Part shown: positions 1 to 9,595 of the stretch, in pieces | Layout: every line of letters begins with the position of its first letter | Numbering within the stretch: the first letter of the stretch is position 1 | DNA from: Shinisaurus crocodilurus | Taxonomy: Eukaryota > Chordata > Lepidosauria > Squamata > Shinisauridae | Direction: 5' to 3' | DNA length: 64,000 nucleotides | NCBI GenBank assembly: GCA_021292165.1 | Contig: CM037880.1 | Location: 138,324,564 to 138,388,563, forward strand | Made by a program: the position numbers and the translations under genes | The notes under the pieces: model-generated | The model's input: only the letters and a program-made list of their open reading frames with translations | Told to the model about the DNA's origin: nothing | Databases searched by the model: none

Positions 1-507
1 TGAATCATACACATGTTTTCAACAGAGAGCTGGGATTGGCTGCAGGTCCCTGCTGAATACATACCAGCAAACTCAGTTTGTTTCAGCATAATGTTAGTCA
101 AACATGTTATTGAATCAACCAAAGATCCCTGTAGTTCCCTATGGGGACAAAAATGTATGTGAAGAAATAAGATGCATTTCAGAAGTACACTAATTACATT
201 GAGCTCCAAAATATGAAATGGCCATCTCCCTCATTGTCTTAGTACTAAGATTCTCAGTAGCTTTAGTGAGCAAAGTTGCCTTATGATACAAACACATCTA
301 TGTTTGTGAGAAGATAACACATCTTCTGGGCCTCTGTAAAGTCCTTCGTTGGGCCTTTGTTGTGAGATGGTTGTGTGAAACAGCCCTTAGAGCGGGGTGG
401 GGAGAACCTCCATCCCAGGGCCTGATCAATATCAGATTAGGCCTAATCACAGATGGGAGACACCAGCAGGGGATGTGGGTGGGTGGGGGACTCACCCCTG
501 CGACACT
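1..507. other. Unclassified sequence
   Basis: I see no gene or recognisable repeat in the first 300 bases. From about 360 the sequence becomes GC-rich and leads into a foldback and a LINE. Open frames here are short, overlap on both strands and resemble no protein I know. Confidence 0.5.
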
Positions 508-559
508 GTGGCTGAGCCGGCAGCTGGAGGAGTGCTCCTCCAGCCAGTGGCTCAGCCAC
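508..559. repeat. Imperfect inverted repeat, 25-bp arms
   Basis: Arms 508-532 and 535-559 match at 21 of 25 positions around a 2-base spacer. The outer part (gtggctgagcc) and the inner part (ctggaggag) match exactly. It lies just upstream of the LINE fragment and may be the remnant of a foldback element. The family is not recognised. Confidence 0.7.
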
Positions 560-599
560 AGGGGCTTCGCCTGCCCCACAGCCTCTCACCAATGGGAGA

Positions 600-755
600 A
601 GGCCCATGCACAGCAAACCTGGTCCTTGGCAGAAATGCTGGGAGAATGGGGTACATCTCCCCCTGAAGGACCAGGTCCGCAGCTTGGGAGTCATTCTAGA
701 CTCCCAGCTGTCCATGGAGGCTCAGGTGTCAGCTGTGAGCCGGGCGGCGCTGTAT
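600..755 (+). mobile_element. L2-like LINE fragment, upstream half
   Basis: The translation of about 680-750 gives a late reverse-transcriptase region (SLGVILDSQLSMEAQVSAVSRAA), typical of L2/CR1-superfamily LINEs. The reading breaks at the SINE that follows and resumes after it with the SRLDYCNAL block. The left limit is uncertain. Confidence 0.75.
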
Positions 756-916
756 CATGAAACTCACTGGGTGACTTTGGGCCAGTCACTGCCTCTCAGC
801 CTAACCTACCTCACAGGGTTGTTGTGAGGATATAATGGAGAGGAGGAGGACTATGTAAGCCGCCTTGGGTTCCTTGCAGGAAAAAAGGCGGGTATAAATG
901 TAATAAATAAATAAAT
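756..916 (+). mobile_element. Sauria-type SINE, 5'-truncated, inside an L2-like LINE
   Basis: The copy starts within the body (catgaaactcactgggtgac), lacks the tRNA-like head, and ends with the family's ccttgggttccttgcagg tail and an ATAAATAA tract. It splits the LINE between two adjacent reverse-transcriptase blocks, so it is younger than the LINE. I could not see a clear target-site duplication. Confidence 0.85.
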
Positions 917-1569
917 ATCTGCTCCTATCAGTGGTTCATGCCTTGGTCTCCTCTCGCCTGGACTACTGTAATGCGCTCTACGTGGGGTTACCCTGGAAGA
1001 CGGTTTGGAAGTTGCAGCTGGTACAGAATGCAGCAGCTCGCCTGGTTAAAGGCTGCCGCTGGTGTGATCACATCACTCCGGTGCTCAAAGAATTGCACTG
1101 GCTACCAGTTGTTTGCCAAGCCGAATTCAAGGTGTTGGCGTTGACCTTTAAAACCCTGTATGGCTCTGGTCCAGTATATCTCAAGGAGCGCCTCCAGCAA
1201 CATCAAGTAGGCTGCTCAAGATCCGCCACGGATGGCCTTCTCCCTTTCCCATCAGCCAGAGAAACCAGGCTGGTGGGGACTAGGAGGAGGGCCTTTTCTG
1301 TGGCAGCCCCCAATTTATGGAACTCTCTCTCCAGTGACCTCCACCATGCCCCTTCCTTGATTAGCTTCCGCCAGGCATTAAAAACGTGGCTTTTCAGGCA
1401 GAAATATGGGGTGGGTTAGGATTTTTAATTGTGTTTTATACTCTGTGTGTGTGTGTGTGTCCCGTATTTTATTGCATTGTACATCGCTCAGAGTGGCCGG
1501 ATGTCTGGCCAGATCGGCGATTCATAAATATAATAAATAAATAAATAAATAAAATAAAATAAAATAAAA
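917..1569 (+). pseudogene. L2-like LINE, ORF2 C-terminal fragment and 3' end
   Basis: An open frame at 931-1419 (162 codons) encodes the end of a non-LTR reverse transcriptase. It has [15 protein letters not shown], then [13 protein letters not shown], then [14 protein letters not shown], a [16 protein letters not shown] block and a final KTWLF, in the order usual for L2/CR1-superfamily elements. The catalytic core upstream is missing, so the copy is dead. The 3' UTR ends in a cgctcagagtggccgg block and an ATAAATAA tail. The same 3' end recurs at about 14,510-14,592 and 41,955-42,190. The element was 5'-truncated and later split by a SINE. Assignment to L2 rather than a sister clade is from recognition only. 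Confidence 0.85.
1444..1460. repeat. (GT)n microsatellite
   Basis: About eight GT units lie within the 3' UTR of the L2-like LINE. Confidence 0.9.
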
Positions 1570-4484
1570 AATCATCCTCCTGATGTTCCTGCCACAGACC
1601 AAATGATGTCAGAGGGCATGGCCATTGATGTCATTTGGCCCATGGGGGACTGGTGGTGGGGTTCATCAGGGCCCCACCCAATTTTGGTTGCCCACCCGTC
1701 TTAGAGAGATCATGGCCTAGTTACTAGTAGTATTGCACCTGATAAAAAGGTCTTTGCACACTGGATGGGTGTTCTGCTCCTGCTCAAGGTCTGACCAATC
1801 ACCACATTCTGACTTCCTCCATTTTAGACTAGCTAGAGACTCTTTTGGGTTTGAGGACTACCTTCCCTGCAAGGTGTGTCTCAGCATTCTTACAGAAGAT
1901 ACCCAGCAGCACTCTCTGCTCTGCAAATATGTTTCTGCAGGATCTCTGCTCTAGTCTTGTGGCTGCGTGTTGCCACTCTAGACTGCATGAGCTGGTCTGG
2001 AAGGTGGGACAGTGACTGGTTGGTGGATTGCTGGGTGCAGGTTTACAGGAATGGCTCTTTGGTGTTGTCCAACACTATCAAGCTCTGAAAAAGGTCTGAT
2101 CAAAATCAACCACTGTTACTTAAAACTGCCCCAGCTATTCAGGCACTGAGCTCTATGTTTCCACAGAGTCAAAGTGATTCTTCCTCTTTAGACTTTCACT
2201 GACACATCTTTGTCAAAAGGCAAAAGCAGACTCAGTTTGTAGTGGCTACAACAAGATGAGTGAATGTCCCTTTGAAGTGCCAAGATAGCTCTAACCCAAT
2301 CACCTGCAGTGTTTGTGTTTTCTTTCAGCACCTATAAATGCACCCAGAGAAAGAGATAACACAACCATTCTTTACAGGAGTGAGGAGACAGATTTACAGC
2401 CACTTGAGCCATTATAAAGACACAGTGCTAAGTACTGATGAGTGACAGGCTGTTTTAGTGACATCATAATCCAGGAGAAGGCTATTATTTGAGATGGAGA
2501 CTAGGGCCCTTCTCTTAGGGCCGAAACCCCCAAACGTTACTTTAAATCCATATATAACAGCTACATCTATGTTTTCATTTTCACTCCAGAGCAGGTGCAG
2601 TGGACCCAATCCAGATCTTTAAAGCCCCCTTACAACCCATGCTAGAGTTCCAAACTGAATTGCCACCGCTTGCACTTACTCTAGCGTAAAATGAAAAAAG
2701 ATGTAGCAGCTAGGTACAGATTTGAGAATAATGTCTGTTTGGGCCCTTAGACCTAATCCTCACTGAGGTGATGAACCTGTCTCTGGGCTATACCATTTCA
2801 GACTGCAAGTGGGGGCTAACATGACTGAATGTTGCTCCACACAACAAGATTCCTTCCTCACAGAAAGATATGTCAGGAAGAAGGCTGGGTTTACATTTTC
2901 TATGGGCAGGGATTTTGTTTTTGTATGGATGAGAATTCAGTCCTGTGGGCATCTCCCTGCAAGTCTGAAGTGGTACAACCCAGTCACAGGTTTATCATTT
3001 CAGGGAGAGCCATGCTTCTGTTAAAAAAACAATTGACACGGATGCACAGGCTTGCCAAGAGTAGTGCCTAATAGAGTCTAAATTCCATTGGAGGCTTCCC
3101 TTGGAAAGAGTCAAATCACTAGTTCATGTTTTCCTGCTAGCTGGGATGAAGGTGGGTTGCCAAACTGCTGTCAGAAGGTGATGGGGCTAATGCTGGGAAA
3201 GTTGCTAAGGAGGGAAGACTTTTGACACTGAATGGTGCCTGAACGGAGACTCAGTTCTACTGGAGCATTCCGTCAGAGGCGGGTTTAGGAACAATTATGC
3301 TCTCTTGAACACTTTTGTCATCAGGAATATTTCATAGGTACGTTCAGTGCAAAACAGATACAGCAGCACTGCAGACTTCCAAGGAGTGAAAATAAAACAT
3401 CAAGACCAATTAAAATGGGGAATGATTTTTGTATCAGCATAATTTAATTAGCCAAATGGGGATCTGCTGAGGACACTCAGCCAAATGCATCTGTTTTTCT
3501 CATGTGACGAGTGCCAAGCGAACAAGAGTGGCGCCAAATGTATGGTCTTTATTTGACTTTATTTGATTCTGTCAAAAGGCAAAAGAACCCTACAGAGCAG
3601 TGGTTGAGAATCATACGTGATGGCATTTGTTCCGTACTGAGTTTGAGTTAACGCTGCCAAAGAGCTACTACTTTTAGCAGCTGAGCTAGGTTTAGAAAGA
3701 TAGTCCAGAGTTATTTGCCTGGACCAGTTTGTTCTGACTTTTAACATTATGTAACACGTTCCAAGTCTATTATGAAGATGGTGGGATTAGAATTTGAGCA
3801 TTTTGGCTGAGCAGATCCCATGAGGAAATTGGTTAAGGACAATCTTCAAAGCATCCTCCTCTTTTTGTAGTATTTTAGATTTAGATGAGGTGCCACGGCC
3901 ACATGTGGCCCTCAAAGTATTTTTTGTGGTGTGCTGGGTCTTAATAAAATCTCAAGAATCTCTCTTTCCATTTTGGGAGGAAGAAAAGTAAGCTTCTAGT
4001 CCTCATGGCTACTACAAAAAGTCACAGTCTTGATAAAGGCTTTTCAGGTCAGAGTAGTATGAAGTAGATTGCATGTTTTTAACATTACCTTCCTGAGGTT
4101 TTGGGGACAGAGTGGTCTATGCATAAAATCAATTAAACAAAATTCATTCAATAGGGTGTACAGGATTCCATGAATGTGCAACCTGTCTACTGCCCAGAGA
4201 CTGGCATCCAATACATATAATGAAACTCTTCCTTCTATGCAACTTATAAAAGCACAGTGGTACTGTCAGAGTCTATACCTGGAAATCCTAAGGTGGCAGT
4301 GAAGCTCAGGATGAGGCGGGGGGAGATATCTTGATTTCACAATTTAATAAACTAAGCAGCCAATTTCCACACCAAGCAGATGTCAGCTATTACTATTTTA
4401 TTTGGCAGACAACTGGGTTGGACTAGATCTTTTTTGATACTCTCAAAATACTCTGTTTTAATATCTACCAGGTGTAAGCAAGCA
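1570..4484. other. Unclassified, AT-rich, no gene seen
   Basis: About 2.9 kb without a recognised repeat or coding region. Frames are short and scattered. Around 3,885-3,945 (gccacatgtggccctcaaa) there may be a decayed hAT-like end, but I could not find its partner. Confidence 0.5.
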
Positions 4485-4560
4485 AAATGTTTTGGACTAG
4501 AACTCCCATAAACTGCAGCCAGTATGGCCAATGTTCAGGGATTATGGACATTTATGGAAA
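4485..4560. mobile_element. Decayed hAT-like MITE fragment
   Basis: The string ttttggactagaactccca followed by agccagtatggccaatg matches the middle of the foldback MITE family seen at 18,642, 45,447 and 55,190. The terminal repeats are not recognisable, so this is a core remnant. Confidence 0.5.
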
Positions 4561-4951
4561 AGATCTGAAGGGCGCCATGTTTCCTACATATATGGCAACA
4601 TCCAACATAGTGTGAGTGGACTTCTGCTCCTGCAGTGGTGACTTTCCTTTCCTTTCCTCTCCTTCCCACTGTGGGCCCGGTGTCCCTCAAAATCTGTTCC
4701 AGAGGGTTCCCCTCCTCCTGAGCAAATTTAGTGGAAGGAGGAATTGCTCCCTCCCCATTCTGCTGATGGAAGCCATTCCTTTGGTGGGAGGAGTTAATTA
4801 GATACGTAGTGATGGGTGAACTTACCACAAGTGAATTTGTTATTTACTTGGAAAGTAATAAATTTGTCCATGTGAGCTCGGATAAGAGTTCTCCTTTAAT
4901 ACAAAATCTCATTCCGTGTATACAAGTTTTTGTGCATGCACAATATCAGGT

Positions 4952-4970
4952 GCATCTTGGGAGCTGTAGT
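4952..4970 (-). promoter_or_regulatory. ZNF143/THAP11-like motif (sequence match only)
   Basis: Read on the minus strand this is actacagctcccaagatgc, close to the known ZNF143/THAP11 composite site (ACTACAAyTCCCAGmATGC). Such sites occur in vertebrate promoters. Here there is no gene start nearby, and the same motif occurs in local MITEs, so it may be repeat-derived. Confidence 0.4.
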
Positions 4971-5118
4971 TTGGGATCGTAGGGATGTAGCCGAGCAGCT
5001 CATCAGACAGGAGCAAGGCCCGAACTGGGCCTGCTCGCGTCCGACAGGCTGCTCGGCCACGCACGCAGGCTTTACCTGGGCTCTCCGCAGAGGGGAGAGC
5101 CTTCCTCCCTTGTCCGAT

Positions 5119-5168
5119 GGGTCCCGTCGAGTCACTTCCAGCGCAGAGGAAGTGACATGATGGGACCC
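5119..5168. repeat. Foldback: GGGTCCC/GGAAGTGA palindrome
   Basis: GGGTCCC, six bases, TCACTTCC, an 8-base centre, GGAAGTGA, six bases, GGGACCC form a symmetrical palindrome. It abuts the larger GC-rich foldback to its right and is probably part of the same non-autonomous DNA transposon. Confidence 0.7.
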
Positions 5169-5530
5169 TGCTCCGTCATGCTGGACCCCCACGCTCTGTT
5201 TTCGGCTGGGGAAACCAGGGCAACAGGGCTGTTTAAGCCCTGTTGCCCTGGTTCGTCCCGCCAAAACAGAGCGCGAGCGGGGGTCCAGCGTGCTGGAGCA
5301 GTGGCTCCGGCGGAGGCGGCGCACAGGACCAGGTAGGCAGCGGGGGGGGTCCTGGCGGCAGCGGGGGGGGCAGGGGGGGGTTGGCGGCAGGGGGGGTTTC
5401 TCCACCGGCGGCGCGAGCAGCGTGGACAACGCTCCGCACCGCTCTGAAGAGCGGGATCGGGCTGCTGCCGCTCACGGAGGGCCGAGCCCTGGGCGAGCCT
5501 CCAGCCGACTCCAGGCTCAGCCCCACCACT
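5168..5530. mobile_element. GC-rich foldback sequence, probable non-autonomous DNA transposon
   Basis: The core has perfect 18-bp arms (5213-5230 and 5236-5253, aaccagggcaacagggct) around gttta, extended on both sides by imperfect arms to about 5180 and 5290. The same core with the same spacer lies inside the hAT-like element at 51,139-51,662. To the right are long G runs and CpG-rich sequence. Open frames here on both strands are rich in Gly, Pro and Arg and are not taken as genes. I did not find terminal repeats or a target duplication for this copy. Confidence 0.6.
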
Positions 5531-6158
5531 AGGATCATGTAGTGCAGTGTGACGTCCTGTGTCACCGCATTATGTGCCCCCTTTCTGATTGGTTGTTTTC
5601 ATGTGGCCTGCCTGCGTGATGATGTCATGTAATTTTTACTCACCATCGCCAACTGCTGGCATGAAGATCAACCAACAGGGTCCTCCTCATGGGAGCCAGA
5701 ACTGCAACTAAGGAGACTGCTTCAGGTAAGCTTTTTGGGGAGTCTAGGTGGTAGGACCAGTGAAAATTTAGAGGGGGAATCTGTGTACTACTTTACTGCG
5801 CATGCTTTGAAGCCTGCAATCAATTCCAAACATCAATCCAGGCTCGCTACAAAGGCGAATATTTCAAATGGATGAGTTTTAACCAATGAGCCAACTAATT
5901 ACAAAATTTGGCTATATCACTAGATACCATCAATACTCTTTCCAAGATTTGTCAGATGAAAACAGGCATTTTAGTTTTACACTGTGTGAGCGATTGTTGT
6001 TCCTCATAGTTCAGTCAAAAGCAAACAAGATGGCAAAGTTGCTTCTCTGGTGTTTGGAGGCAGGCACAATATACTACGAAATTTCAGACATGAACTTTAA
6101 AATTGGTGTGTTTCCTATCATTTCGAAAATACTATCCAGGTGCAAGACTAATTTTTTA
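5531..6158. other. Unclassified sequence
   Basis: No repeat or gene recognised. The sequence turns AT-rich after about 5,800. A frame at 5,886-6,263 runs into the neighbouring MITE and is not supported as coding. Confidence 0.5.
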
Positions 6159-6159
6159 A

Positions 6160-6285
6160 GGGCGCAATCCTACGTGTGTTTAGACAAGAAAAAGGCCTAC
6201 AACTCCCAGAATGCCCCAGCCAGGCTGGGACATGCTCAGAGTTGTAGGCCTTTTTCTGTCTAAACACACATAGGATTGCTCTCTA
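6160..6285. mobile_element. Foldback MITE, ggcgcaatcct family
   Basis: The left end gggcgcaatcctacgtg and the right end cacataggattgctctc are inverted copies, with further complementary arms (tttagacaagaaaaaggcc / ggcctttttctgtctaaa) and an ACTCCCAGAATGCCCC core. Related copies are at 21,681, 30,228 and 50,425. TTAA precedes the left end, but the right flank does not match it. Confidence 0.8.
6197..6217 (+). promoter_or_regulatory. ZNF143/THAP11-like motif inside a MITE
   Basis: ctacaactcccagaatgccc is the best match in the window to the ZNF143/THAP11 composite site. It sits in the core of the foldback MITE. Binding is not shown. Confidence 0.45.
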
Positions 6286-6469
6286 AAACATTTTTTATCA
6301 TTAATGTCTAAAATAAGTTAACAGTGCTCCACCATAATAAGTCAACCACATTCTTCACTGTTCAAACCTTTCAAGAGGCGAACTTTTTGAACAACCTGCA
6401 AAACATGGTTGACATCTCAAACAACATCTTGTTCCCTAAATATTTTAGAGTGAATTAGTCTACATACAA

Positions 6470-6494
6470 TTTTTATTTATTTATTTATTTATCT
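6470..6494. repeat. (ATTT)n tract, probable antisense retroelement tail
   Basis: Five or six ATTT units are followed by ctcatatcctgctgcatttcc, which resembles the start of an antisense SINE or LINE 3' end. The parent is too decayed to name. Confidence 0.6.
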
Positions 6495-6677
6495 CATATC
6501 CTGCTGCATTTCCACCAAAAAATGGCACTCAATGCCAAGCACATGTGCTTTTCAGAAGGAAATGTATTCGACCTATTTAGACACACACCCATTCATCTTT
6601 TTAAGTACCTTTCCATTTTACAGGTCTGTGCCTTAATATTAGGTCCCCCAGCTGAACACAGGCTAACACTAAGCCTG

Positions 6678-6717
6678 GAGGCAGATACTAGTTTTGAAGG
6701 CAGATACTAGTTTTGAA
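6678..6717. repeat. Short tandem duplication
   Basis: Two direct copies of about 19 bases (ggcagatactagttttgaa) lie back to back. Confidence 0.8.
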
Positions 6718-6779
6718 TTACTTAAGAACATGTGAAGAATCCTGCTGGAACAGGCCAAACATCTTATTTGTTCAGACAG

Positions 6780-6897
6780 GGCTCTCCAACCTTGGGTCCC
6801 CAGATTTTGCTGGCCTACAGCTCCCAGCATACCCAGCCAGCATGGCTAATGGCAAGGGTTTCTGGGAGCTGTAGTCCAGCAACATCCGGGGGCCCAA
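6780..6897. mobile_element. hAT-like foldback MITE
   Basis: The left arm ctctccaaccttgggtcccc, the central ctacagctcccagcat and ctgggagctgtagtcc, and the right arm ending gggggcccaaagt match the CAGTGTTCTCCAACC family at 18,943 and 34,652. This copy is older, and its right end abuts another transposon fragment. Confidence 0.75.
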
Positions 6898-6976
6898 AGT
6901 GGTGGTGGTGAGGAGCAGTAGATGCCACTGCCTACTTGTTCACTGGATCTCTGCCTGTCAAGCAAGCAAGTGGTAG

Positions 6977-7019
6977 CAAGGAGGAGGAGGAGGAGGAGGA
7001 GGAGGAGGAGGTGGAGGAG
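6977..7019. repeat. (GGA)n microsatellite
   Basis: About 14 GGA/GAG units with one GTG interruption, within the transposon fragment. Confidence 0.9.
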
Positions 7020-7091
7020 CAATAGCAACTGGTGACAATGGCGGTGAGACGGCAGACTCACTGAGGGAGAGCAGCCATGGGGGGTGTCTTA

Positions 7092-7252
7092 GATTTCATA
7101 GATCATAGAGTTGCAAGGGGCCTTTGAGTCCAACCCCCTGCTCAATGCAGGAAACTAGAGGAGGGGTCTCCCATCCAAGTAATAACCAGGCCTGACCCTG
7201 CTTAGCTTTCCATGCTCAGAGAAGCTGAGCCAGCATGAGCCTCAGGCCTGTA
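7092..7252 (-). mobile_element. 5S rRNA-derived SINE
   Basis: The minus strand reads a 5S-like internal promoter region (gaaagctaagcagggtcagg, then ttattacttggatgggagac), then a CR1-like 3' end (gagcagggggttggactc) and a tail of tagatcatagattc type. The A-box and C-box of 5S RNA genes are recognisable, so the head is from 5S rRNA. The 3' end suggests mobilisation by a CR1-like LINE. Confidence 0.85.
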
Positions 7253-7344
7253 CTAAGGGCCCTCAAAAACCTAGAGCCAGCACTGAGAACTAGCCAGCTG
7301 ACATACTGCACAGGATTTATTAGTTACCAAGTGCATCAGAATTA

Positions 7345-7470
7345 CCTTGCTAGGTTAGACCAAAGATCCATCAAGCCAGCATCCTGTTTCCAATTGCAGC
7401 CAGCCAGATGATTCGGAAGCTCACAAGTAGTCACTTGTCCGTTGTCTGCCTCCAACATGTGGTTATCAAA
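7345..7470. mobile_element. CR1/L2-type 3' fragment
   Basis: The string ggttagaccaaagatccatc followed by caagccagcatcctgtttcc is a decayed copy of a common reptile repeat (gaccaagggtccatctagtcc). A fresher copy is at 29,988-30,130. Confidence 0.65.
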
Positions 7471-8380
7471 AGCATATATATACTGCCTACGATGAACACA
7501 GGGGTTCCATTTAGTTACCATAGCAAATAGCTGCCGCTAGACCTATTTTCCAATAATTTGTAGAATCCATTTTTAAAAGCATCATTCCTTCTATTTCTGA
7601 TGTTCGGGCTGTGAGTGCCAGTGCTTATGTGGCCAAAACTGCACCAGCACCTGATGTGAACTGCCTCTTTAAAAGGCAGCCCAGAAGGCCTCAGCATGAG
7701 CAGGCCATGTGAGCAAATTCTGTTCATGTTGTGAACCATGTAGATGTTGGCGTGTTTGAGCAGAGTTGGGAGATTTATAATCCTATCTGTGTGCTAACAG
7801 ACGCCTGAAATTCCACACACAGATCTTCCAGATCTCACCTCCCTACGCAGCGTGCAGCGTGTTGTGTCGGTGCCAGTTTTGACCAGCCCAGTCTGCCCTT
7901 GTAATCAGACTTGCTTCCAGCTTCCCCGTTGCAGATTAATCCATGGAGTCAGGAAACACTCTGTAACACCACAGGTCTATTTCTACCTGTTTATTTACTT
8001 AGCAAGTAAAGTTCTACAGAGTATACATTTCCTAGTTACAGTCCATGTGCAGAGTATAAATGCATAGCAAGCATTACATCCAGTGGAGTAAGTTGAGCTT
8101 AACTCCACCTCAGCAAAGACGTTACATTGTTGCAGTAACAAAGTCTAGCAGGAAGAACCAGAAGAAGAGAGAAAGCAGTCCAGCTTCTCTCTAAGATGGC
8201 TTCAGACAGAAAACAAGTTAGCACGTCATCAGAACATACAAACCATGTGACCAGCTCATGTTGTTCTCACAGTCCAGAATCAAGGATTCTAGTAAGACAT
8301 AACAAAACCTGTTTACAGCCATTCTGTCCCTTCCATGTGTAAACAATGTGCTGCAGCTGGGAAAGTGATACATATCACAA
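7471..8380. other. Unclassified sequence
   Basis: No repeat or gene recognised. The frame at 7,852-8,067 and others are short and without recognisable features. Confidence 0.5.
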
Positions 8381-8388
8381 CAGTAGAG

Positions 8389-8946
8389 CAGCGGTCCCCA
8401 ACCTTTTGGGGACCAGGGACCGGGTCCCATGGAATAAATTTTTCCACGGACCGGGGGGGTCGCCCACCACTCACCTGCTGTGCGGCCCGGACAGCAGTGC
8501 CAGAGAACCAGGAAGTGACGCGACGGGAGACCCATCGCGTCACTTCTGGCTTTACAAAAATGCTCATCGGAGAGGCAAGCAGAGGGACAAGGGTGCTCAC
8601 CGGAGCTCGCAAGCACCCCAAGAGCCAGGATGGGGTGCTTGTTGTGCAGCACGGCGGCCGGGCGCAGTGCGCGCCACCCGCCGGGATGCGCTGTGAGCAC
8701 TTCCACCTGGCTCTCAGGGTGCTCGTGAGCTCCGGTGAGCACCCCCCCCCGCCGCTCGTCCCTCTGCTCGCCTCCCCGACAAGCATTTTTGTAAAACTGG
8801 GCGGCGCGGCAGGCTGCCGGGCAGCACGATGGCCGGGCAGCGCAGCAGCCGGGTGGCGCGATAGCCAGGCAGCGTGCAGCCCAATTCTTAATAGGCCATG
8901 GACCGGTCCCGGTCTGCAGCCTGGGGGTTGGGGTTGGGGACCCCTG
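8389..8946. mobile_element. hAT-like element, GC-rich, ggtccccaacc family
   Basis: The terminal inverted repeats CAGCGGTCCCCAACC and GGTTGGGGACCCCTG bound a 558-bp GC-rich element. The flanking 8-mers cagtagag and gtgtagag agree at 6 of 8 positions, as expected of an aged hAT duplication. The left end (ggaccagggaccgggtccc, then ttttccacggaccggg) is a well-known vertebrate repeat. Frames of up to 205 codons inside it lack transposase motifs and are not taken as genes. Confidence 0.85.
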
Positions 8947-9203
8947 GTGTAGAGAGCTTTGGCTATTGGGCAGTGTAGAAATGTAGTGAATGAATTGGAA
9001 GAAACAGTTTCACTTTTGGAGCAGAAGCCTATATGAGTGAAAACCGAAAACCCTGGGCCTCAGTGGACCAGTAACCCAAGACAATCCTCAGTTAAGTAGC
9101 ACCCCCCCCCCTTCCAATCCCATTTTTTTTGGTCCTGGGTTTTCCCAGAGATTTCTAATAATAAATAGTTGAGTTTTCAGAAGACGTCTTTCTGTGCTGC
9201 ACA

Positions 9204-9369
9204 TAGGGCCAGTGCTACCATTAGGCCAACTAGGCAGCTGCCTAGGGCGCAGGGCTAAAGGGGGCGCCAGAAACGCCTTAGGGGAAAAATACAGCGCTCT
9301 CAAGTGGGATGGGGGGACGCTAAATATCTGATCTTGCCTAGGGCACCAAACTGCCTTGCACCAGCCCTG
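9204..9369. mobile_element. hAT-like MITE, cagggccggcgctacc family, 166 bp
   Basis: The ends (t)agggccagtgctacc and accagccctg are imperfect inverted repeats. An exact 8-bp duplication gctgcaca flanks it at 9196-9203 and 9370-9377. The motifs gcagctgcctagggcgc and cttgcctagggcacc are shared with the larger element at 51,139-51,662, so this is a short relative. Confidence 0.9.
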
Positions 9370-9527
9370 GCTGCACACAATACCTACCACCCGTACACAA
9401 GAAGCCTGGAGATATCAGCAAGCCTGGGGAAATGCCACATTTTGAAGAAATACAAAAAATATTCAGAATTTTTTTTTTAAAAAAAACAAAAACCTTAGGG
9501 ATGGGGACCACAGAAACTGCCAATCAG

Positions 9528-9592
9528 TGCCAGTTCCAGGTTTTGGAGGGCTCTTGGGCAAGATACCTTCAATGCCCGCCCTCAGCGGCCCA
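9528..9592. mobile_element. Terminal fragment of a hAT-like element
   Basis: cagtgccagttccaggtttt and the following gggctcttgggcaagata match in reverse the right ends at 7,284 and 22,306 (cctggaatcagcactg). Only this terminus is present. Confidence 0.6.
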
Positions 9593-9595
9593 GTT

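Larger units (their letters stand above)
6898..7284. mobile_element. DNA transposon fragment with nested 5S-SINE
   Basis: The pieces 6,898-7,091 and 7,253-7,284 match copies at 21,969-22,306 and 57,270-57,616, including a gtagatgccactgcc block, a (GGA)n-rich middle and the right end ctagagccagcactg. A 5S-derived SINE is inserted near the right end. The left end is missing. The right terminus (CAGTGCTGGCTCTAGG inverted) suggests a hAT-type element. Confidence 0.6.

Noticed and set aside
4896..5429. Minus-strand frame of 177 codons rich in Pro and Arg
   Set aside because: It lies in the GC-rich foldback, with overlapping long frames on both strands.
6977..7019. Leucine-rich minus-strand frame
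   Set aside because: It is the translation of a (GGA)n microsatellite.
8335..8952. Open frame of 205 codons
   Set aside because: It almost coincides with the GC-rich hAT-like element at 8,389-8,946. Stop codons are rare there and no transposase motif is visible.
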